Source: Halobacteriales archaeon QS_1_69_70
GTDB lineage: Archaea; Halobacteriota; Halobacteria; Halobacteriales; Haloarculaceae
DNA length: 64,000 bases
Direction of reading: 5' to 3'
Assembly: GCA_003021005.1 (NCBI GenBank)
Contig: PXRI01000026.1
Coordinates: 1 to 64,000 of the forward strand
Shown here: one piece after another, positions 34,017 to 43,531 of the stretch
Layout: each line of letters starts with the position of its first letter
How positions within the stretch are numbered: the stretch's first letter is position 1
Notes under the pieces: model-generated
The model's input: only the letters and a program-made list of their open reading frames with translations
What the model was told of the DNA's origin: nothing
The model's database searches: none
Position numbers and translations under genes: made by a program

Positions 34017-34853
34017 CTACCTGATCTTCCGGACGTCGCTGATGTCGAAGCCGGCGTCGCCGATCTCCGTCTCGAACCGGACGATGTTCTCGTCTTCGAT
34101 CCGGGACAGCACGCCGCGGAACTGCTTTACGATCATGGTCCGGGCCCGGGAGGAGCCGCCGCTTTCCCACTCGAAGGACAGCGTCCCGTCGGCCGCGTCG
34201 ACGAGCTGGCCGTGCTGCTGGGCGTCCAGCGTCTCTCGGTTGACGTGGGCCAAAATGAGCCCACCCCAGTCGTAGGCCGCCCGCGACAGGCCCTTCAGGA
34301 GCACTGGGATGTCGGGGAAGGGGAGGTCGGCGTTCCGGGCGCCGACGAGGTCCGCCAGCGAGTCGATGACGACCACGTTGCCACCGCCGTGCTCGGTGAG
34401 CCGGTCGCCGAGCGCCTCCGGGACGGCCTTCCGGTCCTGGGACCCGCCGAGTTCCGAGACGGCCCGGGTCCGGTCGGCGTACCACTGCCGGGGTACCTGG
34501 CTCAGCCGGAAGAACTCCGGCGAGAGGTCGTGGAACTCGACGTTGCCGATGCTCTCCTCGACGATCTCGTCGTCCATGGCGAGGGTGATCTCCCGTTCGA
34601 CCTGTCGGGCCGCCGCGGTAAAGGAGATGTAGTGGACCTCCCCGGGCGGCGTCGCCCGGTCGTCGAGGCCGCCGTAGTAGAGGTCGAAAAGCTCCGGGTC
34701 GCCCTCCGCGAGGCCGTTCATCACTGCGGCGGTGTACATGAACTCCCGGGCGCCAGCCCCGGCGTCACCGGACAGGAGGACGACGCTCCCCGGCGGCGCC
34801 CCGCCGCCGATCGTCGTGTCGAGCCGCCGGATCCCGAACGGGATGCGGTCCAT
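34017..34853 (-). CDS. RecA-superfamily ATPase-like protein (KaiC/RadA type)
   Basis: A 278-residue protein of the KaiC/GvpD/RAD55-like group. It begins IPFGIRRLDTTIGGGAPPGS, the family's entry to the P-loop. The loop itself reads LLSGDAGAGAREF, lacking the GKT/S lysine, so ATP binding may be weak or altered. A Walker-B-like VVVIDSLADLV is present near 168-178. Haloarchaeal proteins of this kind have been labelled HTR-like. Role unknown; it is possibly regulatory. It lies between beta-RFAP synthase and the coiled-coil gene on the same strand. Confidence 0.8.
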   Translation of the reverse strand: MDRIPFGIRRLDTTIGGGAPPGSVVLLSGDAGAGAREFMYTAAVMNGLAEGDPELFDLYYGGLDDRATPPGEVHYISFTAAARQVEREITLAMDDEIVEESIGNVEFHDLSPEFFRLSQVPRQWYADRTRAVSELGGSQDRKAVPEALGDRLTEHGGGNVVVIDSLADLVGARNADLPFPDIPVLLKGLSRAAYDWGGLILAHVNRETLDAQQHGQLVDAADGTLSFEWESGGSSRARTMIVKQFRGVLSRIEDENIVRFETEIGDAGFDISDVRKIR

Positions 34854-34877
34854 ACCCCTCCCAACGCGTGCGGACCC

Positions 34878-35867
34878 TTAAATCGTGGAGCCGTCCCCGG
34901 CCGGGTGGACGCGCGCGCCCTCGTTTCTGGCGCGGACAACCCGGACCGTCCCGTCGACGCCGGCTGCCGCGAGGGCGTCCTCGGCGGCTGCTCTCGCCCG
35001 GTCGGCCATCGAGTCATCGGTCACGCCGAAGACCGTCGGACCCCAGGAGGACTGGCCCACGCCGCGGACGGCCGGCCGGTCGGCCAGGGCGTCGATGATC
35101 CGGCCGGCGGGCGGCCGGTAGACGCCGCCCTGCTCGTCGGCGTACCACGCGCCGTTGAGGCGACCGAACGCGCCGACGGCGTCGCCGAACGCCGCGAGAC
35201 GGCCCTCGGCGACCGCCGGGAGGAGCCGCCGGACCAGGAGCGTCGCGAGGTCTTCGGCGACCGCCGGGTCGGCCCCCTCGACGACGGCGCGCATCCGCTC
35301 GGTTTCCTCGTCGCCGCTCGGCCCGGGGTCGGCGTCCGGGACCACGAGCAGGAACCGCCACGACGGCGGGACGTTCCGGCGGACGGCGATCGCCGGAATC
35401 GTCCACTCGCCGACGGCCGGCGGGTCGACCGTGAACCGTTCGGTCGGGTGCCCGGCGTCGACCACGAACCCGCCGGCCTCGAAGGCGGCGACACCGACTC
35501 CGCTCCGGCCGCCGCGCCCCATCGCCGGCGCCCGCTCCCGGACCGCCGGGGCCCGGTCGTGGGCCGCCGTGACGGCCGCGAGCGTCGCCAGCGCAACCTG
35601 GGTGCCGCTCCCGAGGCCGACGTGGCGCGGCAGCGTCGACTCGACGGTGACGTCGGCGCCGGCGACGTCTATGACCTCGCAGGCGGTCCGGGCACACGCC
35701 GCGACGAACGGGTCCGCACAGTCGACGCCGTCGGCCCGGTCGGCCCGGAGGACCACGCGTGGCTCGTCGAGGGCGAGGCCGACGCCGCCGTAGAGCCGCT
35801 CGTGGGCCAACGAGAGGTTGCAGAAGCCGACGTGGAGCCTGGCTCCCGCCTCGACGCGGACCGTCAT
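34878..35867 (-). CDS. Beta-ribofuranosylaminobenzene 5'-phosphate synthase
   Basis: A 329-residue GHMP-superfamily enzyme that condenses phosphoribosyl pyrophosphate with a benzoate precursor in methanopterin-type cofactor biosynthesis. It begins MTVRVEAGARLHVGFCNLSL, carries the glycine-rich motif PRHVGLGSGTQVAL near 82-95, and ends with VGQSSWGPTVFGV, both typical of the family. Haloarchaea use folate-like C1 carriers, so the actual pterin product here is uncertain. It lies 24 bases upstream of the KaiC-like gene. Confidence 0.88.
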   Translation of the reverse strand: MTVRVEAGARLHVGFCNLSLAHERLYGGVGLALDEPRVVLRADRADGVDCADPFVAACARTACEVIDVAGADVTVESTLPRHVGLGSGTQVALATLAAVTAAHDRAPAVRERAPAMGRGGRSGVGVAAFEAGGFVVDAGHPTERFTVDPPAVGEWTIPAIAVRRNVPPSWRFLLVVPDADPGPSGDEETERMRAVVEGADPAVAEDLATLLVRRLLPAVAEGRLAAFGDAVGAFGRLNGAWYADEQGGVYRPPAGRIIDALADRPAVRGVGQSSWGPTVFGVTDDSMADRARAAAEDALAAAGVDGTVRVVRARNEGARVHPAGDGSTI

Positions 35868-36010
35868 CGGCCGGCTTTCGCCCCTCCGGCGGTTGTGGGT
35901 TTCGGCCGCGACACCGGCCCGTCCGCGTCGGACGGATGGCGCAGTCGGTGGCGACGACGTCCGGGGCCGCCCGTGGGCGGGCCGCCGCTACACGGGGGCG
36001 CGGACACAGG

Positions 36011-36020
36011 TGGTTAAGTC
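36011..36020 (+). promoter_or_regulatory. TATA-like element of ilvD
   Basis: TGGTTAAGTC is centred about 27 bases before ATG 36042. Confidence 0.5.
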
Positions 36021-36041
36021 GCTGGACGGCAACTGGCTCCC

Positions 36042-37784
36042 ATGAGCCGCCAGGAGCCACACGACCGCGGGTCGGGTCCCGGCGAGAAGCCCGACCACCT
36101 CCGGAGCCGCGAGGTCACGGAGGGTATAGAGCGGGCGCCCCACCGGGCGATGTTCCGCGCGATGGGGTTCGACGACGAGGATCTGGCCAGCCCGATGGTC
36201 GGGGTCGCCAACCCGGCCGCCGAGCTCACGCCCTGTAACGTCCACCTCGACGACATCGCCGGCGCCGCCATCGACGGCGTCGACGACGCCGGCGGGATGC
36301 CGATAGAGTTCGGCACCATCACTATCTCCGACGCCATCTCGATGGGCACGGAGGGGATGAAGGCGTCGCTCGTCTCCCGGGAGGTCATCGCCGACTCCGT
36401 CGAACTGGTCGCGTTCGGCGAGCGGCTGGACGCCCTCGTGACCATCGGCGGCTGCGACAAGAATATGCCCGGGATGATGATGGCCGCCATCCGGACCGAC
36501 CTGCCGTCGGTGTTCTGCTACGGCGGCTCCATCATGCCCGGCGAGCACGAGGGCCGCGCGGTCACCATCCAGAACGTCTTCGAAGCCCGCGGCGCCGTCG
36601 CGACCGGCGAGATGACCGAGGGCGAACTCGATGAGCTGGAGCGCACCGCCTGTCCCGGCGCCGGCTCCTGCGGCGGCATGTTCACGGCGAACACGATGGC
36701 GGCCATCAGCGAAGCGATCGGCTTTGCCCCCCTCGGCAGCGCCGGCCCGCCCGCCGAGCACGACGCCCGCTACGACGTCGCCCGTGAGGCCGGCGAGGTC
36801 GTACTCGACGCCGTCGCGGCCGACCGCCGGCCTTCGGACGTTCTCACGAGGGCCTCCTTCAAGAACGCCATCGCGCTGCAGGTCGCCATCGGCGGCTCGA
36901 CCAACGGCGTCCTCCACCTGCTCGCGATGGCCGCCGAGGCCGGCGTCGACCTCTCCATCCAGGCCTTCGACGAGACAAGCGTCCGCACCCCGAAGATCGC
37001 CGACCTCCAGCCCGGCGGCGAGCGCGTCATGAACGACCTCCACGAGGTCGGCGGCGTGCCCGTCGTCCTCCGGGAACTCCACGACGCCGGGCTGCTGGAC
37101 GGCGACGCGCTGACGGTCACCGGCGAGACGCTCGGGGAGGCGCTGGAGCGGGTCAACCCGCCCGCCGTTGAGGAGCTGGACGTCGACTTCCTGTACACCG
37201 TCGAGTCGCCGAAGAACCAGCAGGGTGCCATCCGTATCCTCTCGGGCAACCTCGCGCCGGACGGCAGCGTGCTTAAGGTCACGGCCGCCGAAGACCTCCA
37301 CCACGAGGGCCCGGCGCGCGTGTTCGAAGACGAGGCGGCCGCCACCGAGTACGTCCAGGGCGGCCACGTCGAGTCGGGCGACGTCATCGTCATCCGCAAC
37401 GAGGGCCCCCGCGGCGGGCCCGGCATGCGAGAGATGCTCGGCGTCACCGCCGCCCGCGACGGCCAGGGCCACGCGGCGGACGTCGCGCTCGTCACCGACG
37501 GCCGCTTCTCCGGGGCGACGCGTGGACTCTCCGTCGGCCACGTCGCCCCGGAGGCGTACGACGGCGGCCCCATCGCCGCCCTGGAAGACGGCGACACAGT
37601 CACCATCGACGTCCCCGACCGGACGCTCGGCGTCGACCTCACCGAGGAGGAATTAGAGGCCCGCCTCGACGCCCGGGAGCAACCGGCCCCCACGTACGAG
37701 GGTGGCGTGCTCAGGAAGTACGGCCGGGCGTTCGGCTCCGCCGCCCGCGGGGCCGTCACGAACCCCGGCGTGCGGCGCGAGTGA
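36042..37784 (+). CDS. ilvD: Dihydroxy-acid dehydratase
   Basis: A 580-residue IlvD/Edd-family dehydratase, the third step of valine/isoleucine (and leucine) biosynthesis. It dehydrates 2,3-dihydroxy-isovalerate or -3-methylvalerate to the 2-oxo acids. Likely Fe-S ligands are C65 (LTPCNVHL), C138 (TIGGCDKNMPG) and C210 (CPGAGSCGGM). TDGRFSGATRGLSVGHVAPE near the C-terminus is diagnostic. The length matches the family. Other ilv/leu genes are not nearby. A weak inverted repeat (GGGGCT/AGCCCC, 37785-37824) follows the stop. Confidence 0.96.
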   Translation: MSRQEPHDRGSGPGEKPDHLRSREVTEGIERAPHRAMFRAMGFDDEDLASPMVGVANPAAELTPCNVHLDDIAGAAIDGVDDAGGMPIEFGTITISDAISMGTEGMKASLVSREVIADSVELVAFGERLDALVTIGGCDKNMPGMMMAAIRTDLPSVFCYGGSIMPGEHEGRAVTIQNVFEARGAVATGEMTEGELDELERTACPGAGSCGGMFTANTMAAISEAIGFAPLGSAGPPAEHDARYDVAREAGEVVLDAVAADRRPSDVLTRASFKNAIALQVAIGGSTNGVLHLLAMAAEAGVDLSIQAFDETSVRTPKIADLQPGGERVMNDLHEVGGVPVVLRELHDAGLLDGDALTVTGETLGEALERVNPPAVEELDVDFLYTVESPKNQQGAIRILSGNLAPDGSVLKVTAAEDLHHEGPARVFEDEAAATEYVQGGHVESGDVIVIRNEGPRGGPGMREMLGVTAARDGQGHAADVALVTDGRFSGATRGLSVGHVAPEAYDGGPIAALEDGDTVTIDVPDRTLGVDLTEEELEARLDAREQPAPTYEGGVLRKYGRAFGSAARGAVTNPGVRRE

Positions 37785-38123
37785 GGGGCTAACTCGAACG
37801 GTCGTTTCAGGTAACAGGAGCCCCTTACCCACCGCAAGCGTCGGCCCGCCTACGAGGACGCGACGGGCGGCACCCGTGACCGTCGGGGGTCTCGTGGTCG
37901 CGGGCTGCACCACCGGCGGCGCTAAACTGCTCAAGGTCGAACCGCTGCCAGGCGGCCCCTACGGCGTCGAACTCCGGCGAGGCGTAGACGACGGGGCCGA
38001 CTACGAGAACGGTTCATCGCGGAGCGGTTCGACCCCGAATGAATCATAGTGATTACTATAATCGTTTACCGGTACGAACGCCAGCAGTCGGGCGGTCGAT
38101 CCTATAATTACTTACAGCAGTCA
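37785..38123. other. Intergenic region with possible lipoprotein-like remnant
   Basis: Between convergent genes. A plus-strand frame from GTG ~37876 to TAG ~38049 reads VTVGGLVVAGCTTGGAKLLK and on, with a lipobox-like VVAGC, but it is short and composition drifts, so it may be a gene remnant. The right part (38040-38120) is AT-rich and probably untranslated. Confidence 0.3.
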
Positions 38124-38444
38124 CTATCGGGCCGGCATCCGGAGCGCATAGACGACAAGCAGGAGTCCCGCGACCTGACTGGTCTGAGACAGGAGCGTCG
38201 CCAGCATCTCCCCGAGGAACGGCAGCGCGACGAAGACCAGAAGGAGCAGGAACGGGACGGCCAGCGCGAGCACGAACCCGGCGGCGAGAAACAGCATCGG
38301 CCGGCTGTCGTTGCGGCGGTAACCCCGGTAGGCCTGGTAGGCGATGAACAGGCCGACGAGCGCGCTGAGGATATCAGTCGCCTGAGCGAAGACGACGACC
38401 CACTCGGGCGGCGAGGCCTCCCACAGCTGTATCGGGACCATCAC
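38124..38444 (-). CDS. Small membrane protein paired with winged-helix regulator
   Basis: A 106-residue protein with three hydrophobic segments (about 14-40, 48-73 and 82-102) and a basic loop YQAYRGYRRNDSRP after the first. Its start overlaps the stop of the winged-helix gene by four bases, so they are co-translated. The layout parallels 14535-14825 downstream of a homologous regulator. It probably works with the regulator as a membrane-signal or feedback pair (inference). Confidence 0.8.
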   Translation of the reverse strand: MMVPIQLWEASPPEWVVVFAQATDILSALVGLFIAYQAYRGYRRNDSRPMLFLAAGFVLALAVPFLLLLVFVALPFLGEMLATLLSQTSQVAGLLLVVYALRMPAR

Positions 38445-38785
38445 ATCCCCTCGATGAGCCGGGTGAACCGGTCGGCCATGTCCTCGCGGCGGTCGATACT
38501 GAGCTTCAGGCGGCCGTCATCGAGTTCGACGGTCATACACCGAACGTTCGTCGCGTAGAGGGTTCGGTGGTGGCCGCCCTCGGGGTCCGGGCGGGTCCGC
38601 TCGACGACCAGGTCGCACTCGCGGAGGTCCTCGAGCCGGCGGTAGACGGTCGGCTGTGAGACCTCGCAGTGGTCGCTCAACGTGGTGGCTGACATGGGTC
38701 GTTGATCGGTCTGGACGAGGATCGTCCGGACCGTCGGGTCACCGAGCAGCGACCCGACTGTCCCGACGTCGCACTCCTCGCTCAT
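38441..38785 (-). CDS. Winged-helix (ArsR-like) transcription regulator
   Basis: A 114-residue winged-helix protein. HTH: SATTLSDHCEVSQPTVYRRL near 31-50, then LEDLRECDLVVERTRPDPEG as wing, and a C-terminal RREDMADRFTRLIEGM. It is homologous to the regulator at 14140-14490 (shared PTIYRRLE/PTVYRRLE and DRFT-L). ATG 38785 is preferred over the longer frame because a TATA-like element (38806-38815) lies ~25 bases upstream, indicating leaderless expression. It overlaps the downstream membrane gene. Confidence 0.85.
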   Translation of the reverse strand: MSEECDVGTVGSLLGDPTVRTILVQTDQRPMSATTLSDHCEVSQPTVYRRLEDLRECDLVVERTRPDPEGGHHRTLYATNVRCMTVELDDGRLKLSIDRREDMADRFTRLIEGM

Positions 38786-38805
38786 GGTCCGGGTGTCGTG
38801 GCAGG

Positions 38806-38815
38806 GTGATAAAGC
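38806..38815 (-). promoter_or_regulatory. TATA-like element of winged-helix gene
   Basis: GCTTTATCAC on the minus strand, about 25 bases before ATG 38785. Confidence 0.55.
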
Positions 38816-38887
38816 GGTTTCCACGACTGCACGCGCTGAAGTCGTGGTCGACCCACTATCTCCCACCCGACCGTCGGTGGTGACGTG

Positions 38888-39250
38888 ATGGTTGCAGACA
38901 GCCTCCGACCGGAGAGCCGGCTTCGACCGACCGCCTGGAGCGGTCTGGCGGTCGTGGCCGCGAGTGTCATCCTCAGCGTCCTCGCGCGTACCAGCCTCGG
39001 CGACAGTGTCCGGATCCGCTGGTCCGTCGGGACGTACTATGGCCCCGAGTTCGCGCCGACGGCGCTGGTGTTCGCAGCGTTCCCCGTCGCGGTGGCGGCG
39101 CTGTACGTCGGCTTCCGCTGGGTCGCCGCCCGCCTAGAGCGGGCCGACGACCTCGAGGACGGACGCGTCGCCTACGAGCTGAGCGCCCTGCTGACGCTTT
39201 TCGTCGTCCTTCTGGGCCAGGTGGCCCTGTTCGTTGCGAACCTGGCGTAG
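38888..39250 (+). CDS. Small membrane protein, hypothetical
   Basis: A 120-residue protein with three hydrophobic segments (about 16-36, 55-78 and 98-118) and a basic/acidic loop FRWVAARLERADDLEDGRVA between the last two. It is divergent from the winged-helix regulator (about 100 bases between starts), so it may be co-regulated with the pair. GTG at 38885 is an alternative start one codon earlier. No function is recognised. Confidence 0.7.
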   Translation: MVADSLRPESRLRPTAWSGLAVVAASVILSVLARTSLGDSVRIRWSVGTYYGPEFAPTALVFAAFPVAVAALYVGFRWVAARLERADDLEDGRVAYELSALLTLFVVLLGQVALFVANLA

Positions 39251-39413
39251 GGGTCGGACGAGGCCCCCGCGGCGCTCAGAACAGCCCTTCCTCGAGCTGT
39301 CACCGGAGTGCGTCGACGGCACCCGACTCGGCGTCCGTGGCCCGTTGCCGTTACCCTCGATCCAGGTCGGCCGACGGATGCAAAAATGTGCTGCCACCCA
39401 CACCGCCTCGTGG

Positions 39414-39761
39414 TTACTCCTCGAGGCCGACGACCGCCGGTTCGTCATCGCCGTGCCGGACCTCGATCGTGTGGCGGGTGTGTCGGGCGTGGGCCGCCGC
39501 CCAGCGGCGTGTCGGCCGTTCGGCGAGGAACGCCTCGCCGTCCGGACACTGCCGGCAGTCGGCGACCCACGGCGTCACCTCCTCGGGGAAGTGGCCGGTG
39601 TGCTGTCTGTGGTCCAGCGCGAACTTCTCGACGGCCCGGTTGCCGACCCGCAGCTCGTCGAGTTCGTAGGTCAGCGTCCATGACCGGTCGCAGCGCGAGC
39701 AGGTGACGGTGGGCGGGTCCTCGACATCCTCCGGCGCCGGCGAACCACTCCGGTCGGTCAC
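39414..39761 (-). CDS. Hypothetical protein with zinc-knuckle
   Basis: A 115-residue protein with VTCSRCDRSWTLTYELDELR near 19-38 (CxxC) and a second metal-like pair in ADCRQCPDGEAFL near 70-82. A His-rich C-terminal half (RHTRHTIEVRH) could bind metal too. GTG 39761 has a TATA-like TCTAAATACC about 27 bases upstream and is preferred over a longer frame. Function is unknown. Confidence 0.65.
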   Translation of the reverse strand: MTDRSGSPAPEDVEDPPTVTCSRCDRSWTLTYELDELRVGNRAVEKFALDHRQHTGHFPEEVTPWVADCRQCPDGEAFLAERPTRRWAAAHARHTRHTIEVRHGDDEPAVVGLEE

Positions 39762-39831
39762 GTGCCGCGGTCGGGCGTCCTGGTATTTAGACCCACCGGG
39801 CCGTGCCCGTCGGCGACGAAGCTGCAACCAC

Positions 39832-42800
39832 TCACTCGGGAGGCATCGTCTCGAAGGACGTCGAGTTCGTCTCGCCCGTCGGGTAGTCGTTCGCGTCCGT
39901 CAGTTCGTAGGTGATGTCGTATGCGGTAGCCGACGTGGTGTCGGCGTCACTGGTGTCGGTGTAGTCGGCCGCGATGACGATCCGGTCACCCTCCAGGTCG
40001 GACTCGGATTTGGTCTGGTAGGTGACGCTTTCCACCTGGTTGTTGTTCGCGTTCAGGGAGATCGAACCGTCACCCTCGACGATGGTCCAGTTGGCGCTGT
40101 CGGCGTCATGGCTGACGTCGTCGCTGGTGTTGGTGAGGTCGATCCTGATCGATGCGCCGCCGGTGTCCTCGCCCAGGGTGAAGCCCATCGTTTGGTTCAC
40201 CCGACTCTCGCCTGCCGGGACGTCCTCGACGGTCGGCTCCTGGATGAGCGTCGGCGGGTCGATGGTCACGGTCCGGGAGTCCGTGTCGTTGCGTGCTTCG
40301 GCTTCGAGTTTGGCGTCACCGATCACGTCGCTGTCGAGTTGCTCCGTGTCGTACGTCATCGTGACGTTCGTCGACGCGCCAGGTGCAAGCTGGACCGTTT
40401 CCTCGGGTCCACCCTCGCCGGCCAGCGACAGTAGGATCCCCGAATCGCCCTCGGCGCCGCCCTCGTTCGTGGCCCGGACCGTCGCGGTGAAGGTCTCGCC
40501 GTATTCTATGGGCTCCCCGGAGTCGACGATCTCGACCTCGATCTGCTGGCCTGACGTCGTCTCGAAGGACGTACTTTCAGTGTCGCCGTTCTCCCCTGCG
40601 GCGTAGGAGTTAGCGCTCTCGACCCGGTACTCCACGTCGTAGCGGATGTCGGCATCGGCCGAGGAAGCGTCGATGCCGGACCCCTGGAACCTGATAGTGT
40701 CGCCCTCCGAGTCGTCGGACCCGACCTTGTAAGTGACTTTCCCGTTATCGAGGTCCGGGGAGAGTTCCGTGCCGTCGCCCTGGACGATGGTCCAGCTCCC
40801 GTCGTTGCCGTCGTATTCGACGGCGTCACCGGTGTCGGAGACGTCGCGACGACGGTCTCGGTGTCGGTCGACTCGTCGTTCCAGGTCGCCTTCAGCGTCT
40901 TCTCACCGGTGTTGGTGGGGTCCAGGTTCTCCTGGGTGTCGTACTCCAGGGTGAGTGTGGTGTTTTCGCCTGCCGCGAGGTCGAACTGTCGCTGCGGTCC
41001 GTCCTGGTCGGCCATCGAGAGATCCAACTGTGCGTCATCGGCGTCGGTGTCGCCGACGTTCTCGACGGTGACGTTCGTCTCGACGGTATCGCCGTAGTCT
41101 ACCGGCGACGTCGCGTTGTCGATCGTGACGTTGAGGCGGACGTTCCCGCCCTGGAAGATCTCGACCGTGGCGAACTCTTGGTCGCTCTCGCCCTCGACGA
41201 GTATCTGGTACTCGCCGTTGTCGACCTGTTCCCAGTCCGGTTCCCAGGTCAGGGTGAACGACTCCTCGCCGTCGACGTTCGTGAGGGTCTGGCGGTCGGC
41301 CCGCGGCCTGGCGCTGTCTATCTGATCGCCGCTGCTGTCCCGGATGACGAGGTCGACGTTCTCCTCCCCCTCCATCTCGCCCCTCGCCGTGACGTCGAAC
41401 TCGATTTCGCTCGTTTCCCCCTCCTTGATGGTCTTGAACTCGTCCTCGTCGTCTATGTCGTGTATGAGATCACCCGCCTCCACCTTCATGTCCAGGCGGC
41501 CCGCGACGTTGGAGGTATGCAGGGTCGCGTCTTCCATTACCTGGATGGTGTCGACGAGCGATCCGATGTCGTCCTGGTTCTGGAAGCTGTCCTGGTAAAT
41601 GCTGTCGTCGAGGATGTCCGGGCCGTTCTCGACACTTTCGTTCTGGAGGATGTGGCGGGCCGCGCTCTCCCGCAACTGCATCGAGTTCGGGTCGTTGCTC
41701 GGGTCGTCGGAGAACCCGACGTAGCCGACCCACTCGTCGTTACCGGCGTCGTAGGCCGCTTCGACCTTGACCGAAACCTCTTTGTCGCTGTTGCCGTCCC
41801 GGAGCACGTACTCCATGATGACCCCCTCTCCCTGGACGTTGTCGGTATTTACCGGGACTGCCTCCGCGTTGGCGTATCTGATGCTTTCGATGTTGGCGAT
41901 ATCGACCCACTTCCCGTTGGGGATGACTATCCTGTCCGTGTTGGAGTCGGGCGTGTGCTCGGTGATGCCACCACGGCCGACACCGCCATTCTTTATCTTC
42001 GGCTCTTGCGGCGTGTTGCTTCCCTCGAACTCCGGCGACGGCTTGTCTCCAATGGTCGTGATGGCACACCGGACCGTCCACGGGAACTGATCCGTCTCAT
42101 TGAGTTCGATGCCGACCTCGTTCTCGTCAAGGGCGTCGACGTCGGACAATTCCCCGGCTTCGGACGACACAGTGGTGACCGAGCCGCTCTGGGAGTCGAG
42201 CAGTTCATCATTCCAGACGTCGGCCGAAATCTTCGTCGGCACGACGAGCGTCGGCGTGGCGGACGCGTTCAGTTCCTTCTCCCTCAGGTACCCCTCGCTC
42301 GCCAGCGTGACCGACGTCGTGGGGCTACTTCGGTTCACCTCGCTCTGGACCGGCAGGATGTTGATGTTCGACCCCTGGATGAGGACCTGGGTGGGCTCCG
42401 GATTTAGCCCCTCCCGGGTGGTGACCGTGTTCTCGTAGACGATGGGTGGGGTATCCGAGTCCGAGAGGCGGTTGTACGCCGGATCGTACCGCAGCGCGTC
42501 GGTTTGCGGTGTCGTGCCACAGATCTCCTCCGCGGTCACGTCGACGCGTTCGCCTTTTATCTCGTAGGTTCCGAGCGGTTCCGTTTCGAGTGACCCCTGG
42601 GGGTTCGGTGGATTCACCCCGAACACCCTCGGTCTGTAGCTCGCGCCGAGCCGGAGCGTCGGTGACTGTGGTTCGCCGGAGCTTGCGACCTCGTGGTGGG
42701 CCTGCCGGAGGTCGCCCATGTCCGCCCGGATGTCGCCGTAGTGGTCGAACTCTACTTCCTCGTTCTGCTGTGGGATGACGGTCGTCTGCCATGCCGAGAG

Positions 42801-42896
42801 GCCGATGGCGGCGATGGCGAAAAGCAGTGCGACTCCGAGGACCGGCGCGACGGCGCGATCGTCCGACTTGAACAGGCGCTCAAGGGTTTCTTTCAT
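39832..42896 (-). pseudogene. Large pilin-like secreted protein, frameshifted
   Basis: One gene split into two frames. The N-terminus has RAVAPVLGVALLFAIAAIGL, the class-III signal/hydrophobic core of haloarchaeal type IV pilin-like proteins. A large beta-rich ectodomain follows, with two CARDB-like modules (first ATVEIFQGGNVRLNVTIDN to STDTETVV, second QQIEVEIVDSGEPIEYGETF to SRTVTIDPP), each apparently followed by a further repeat domain. At ~40845 the frame breaks; the second frame resumes DVSDTGDAVEYDGNDGSW. Aligning the two modules suggests about 45 residues are absent between TETVV and DVSDTGD, so this is an out-of-frame deletion of roughly 130 bases, not a single-base slip. Probable surface/adhesin-like protein. 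Confidence 0.7.
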
Positions 42897-43414
42897 GTGT
42901 GTCGTTTCGTAGTGAGAGCCCGGCGTCTACGGCTCTCGTGGCGTGATACCGCTCGTTTTCGCTCCAGAGTAATGTATCTGAGGGTGATGTTCCGGGTTGA
43001 GCTAAACCCAATTATGGCCGTGTTCCAAGTGGCGTGTCGAGTGGGACAGCCAGCGTGTCGGCGAGGCGCCGAGGTCGCGCTCGCTCCCACGGCCGCCCGC
43101 GGCCGCCAGAAGACTCATTGCCGCTCACGACTCACTCCCCTCGCTGTTCGCGTATTCTCGAGACGCTCGCTTCGCTCGCGTCTAGCTACCGCTCGTCTTC
43201 CGTGCTCCCTTGTTCGCTGCGCGAAAAGTGGGACCGGCGACGCGTCGCAGACGCGCCGAGGCCGCGCCCGCTCCCATGGTCGCTCGCGGGACCGCCGAGA
43301 GTTGAACTCTCACTCGTTCAACTCTCGGGGCCGCTTCCATCTTCCGACCCAGGAAAACTCACAGCGCCTCGCGATGCTCGGCGCTGTTCGCGTGGTGGGT
43401 CGGAACGATTCCAG
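42897..43414. other. Repeat-rich intergenic region before tRNA-Pro
   Basis: No gene is recognised. It holds CGCTCG-type palindromes (for example 43151-43171), two related ~45-base segments (43067-43110 and 43254-43300, sharing CGCCGAGG and CGCTCCCA blocks), and a copy of the tRNA-Pro 3' sequence with a hairpin (43288-43328). Confidence 0.5.
43288..43328. repeat. tRNA-Pro 3'-end fragment with 12-bp hairpin
   Basis: GGGACCGCCGAGAGTTGAAC (43288-43307) copies the 3' half of the tRNA-Pro gene at 43415-43485. The T-arm part of the copy then forms a perfect 12-base stem: CCGAGAGTTGAA (43295-43306) with TTCAACTCTCGG (43317-43328). Confidence 0.7.
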
Positions 43415-43485
43415 TGGGACCGCCGAGAGTTGAACTCGGGTCCAACGCACCCCATGCGCAGAGGATACCACTACCCCACGGTCCC
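43415..43485 (-). tRNA. tRNA-Pro (GGG)
   Basis: A 71-base cloverleaf on the minus strand. The acceptor stem is GGGACCG pairing with CGGTCCC; the D-arm is GGGTAGTGGTATCC; the anticodon loop is ATGGGGT giving GGG (proline); the T-arm is the GAGTTCAACTC region. The discriminator base is A and CCA is not encoded. It follows cbf5 in the conserved operon. Confidence 0.9.
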
Positions 43486-43531
43486 GGGCGTATCGAGGGA
43501 GGGCAACCGCGCCTTTAATCTCTTCGTTTCG

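Noticed and set aside
39251-39413. Short minus frame ending QLEEGLF
   Set aside because: Interrupted by TGA, no start codon and only ~24 codons; treated as chance.
42897-43414. CRISPR-like look of repeated CGCTCG palindromes
   Set aside because: Units are irregular in length and spacing with no conserved repeat/spacer pattern; no cas genes.
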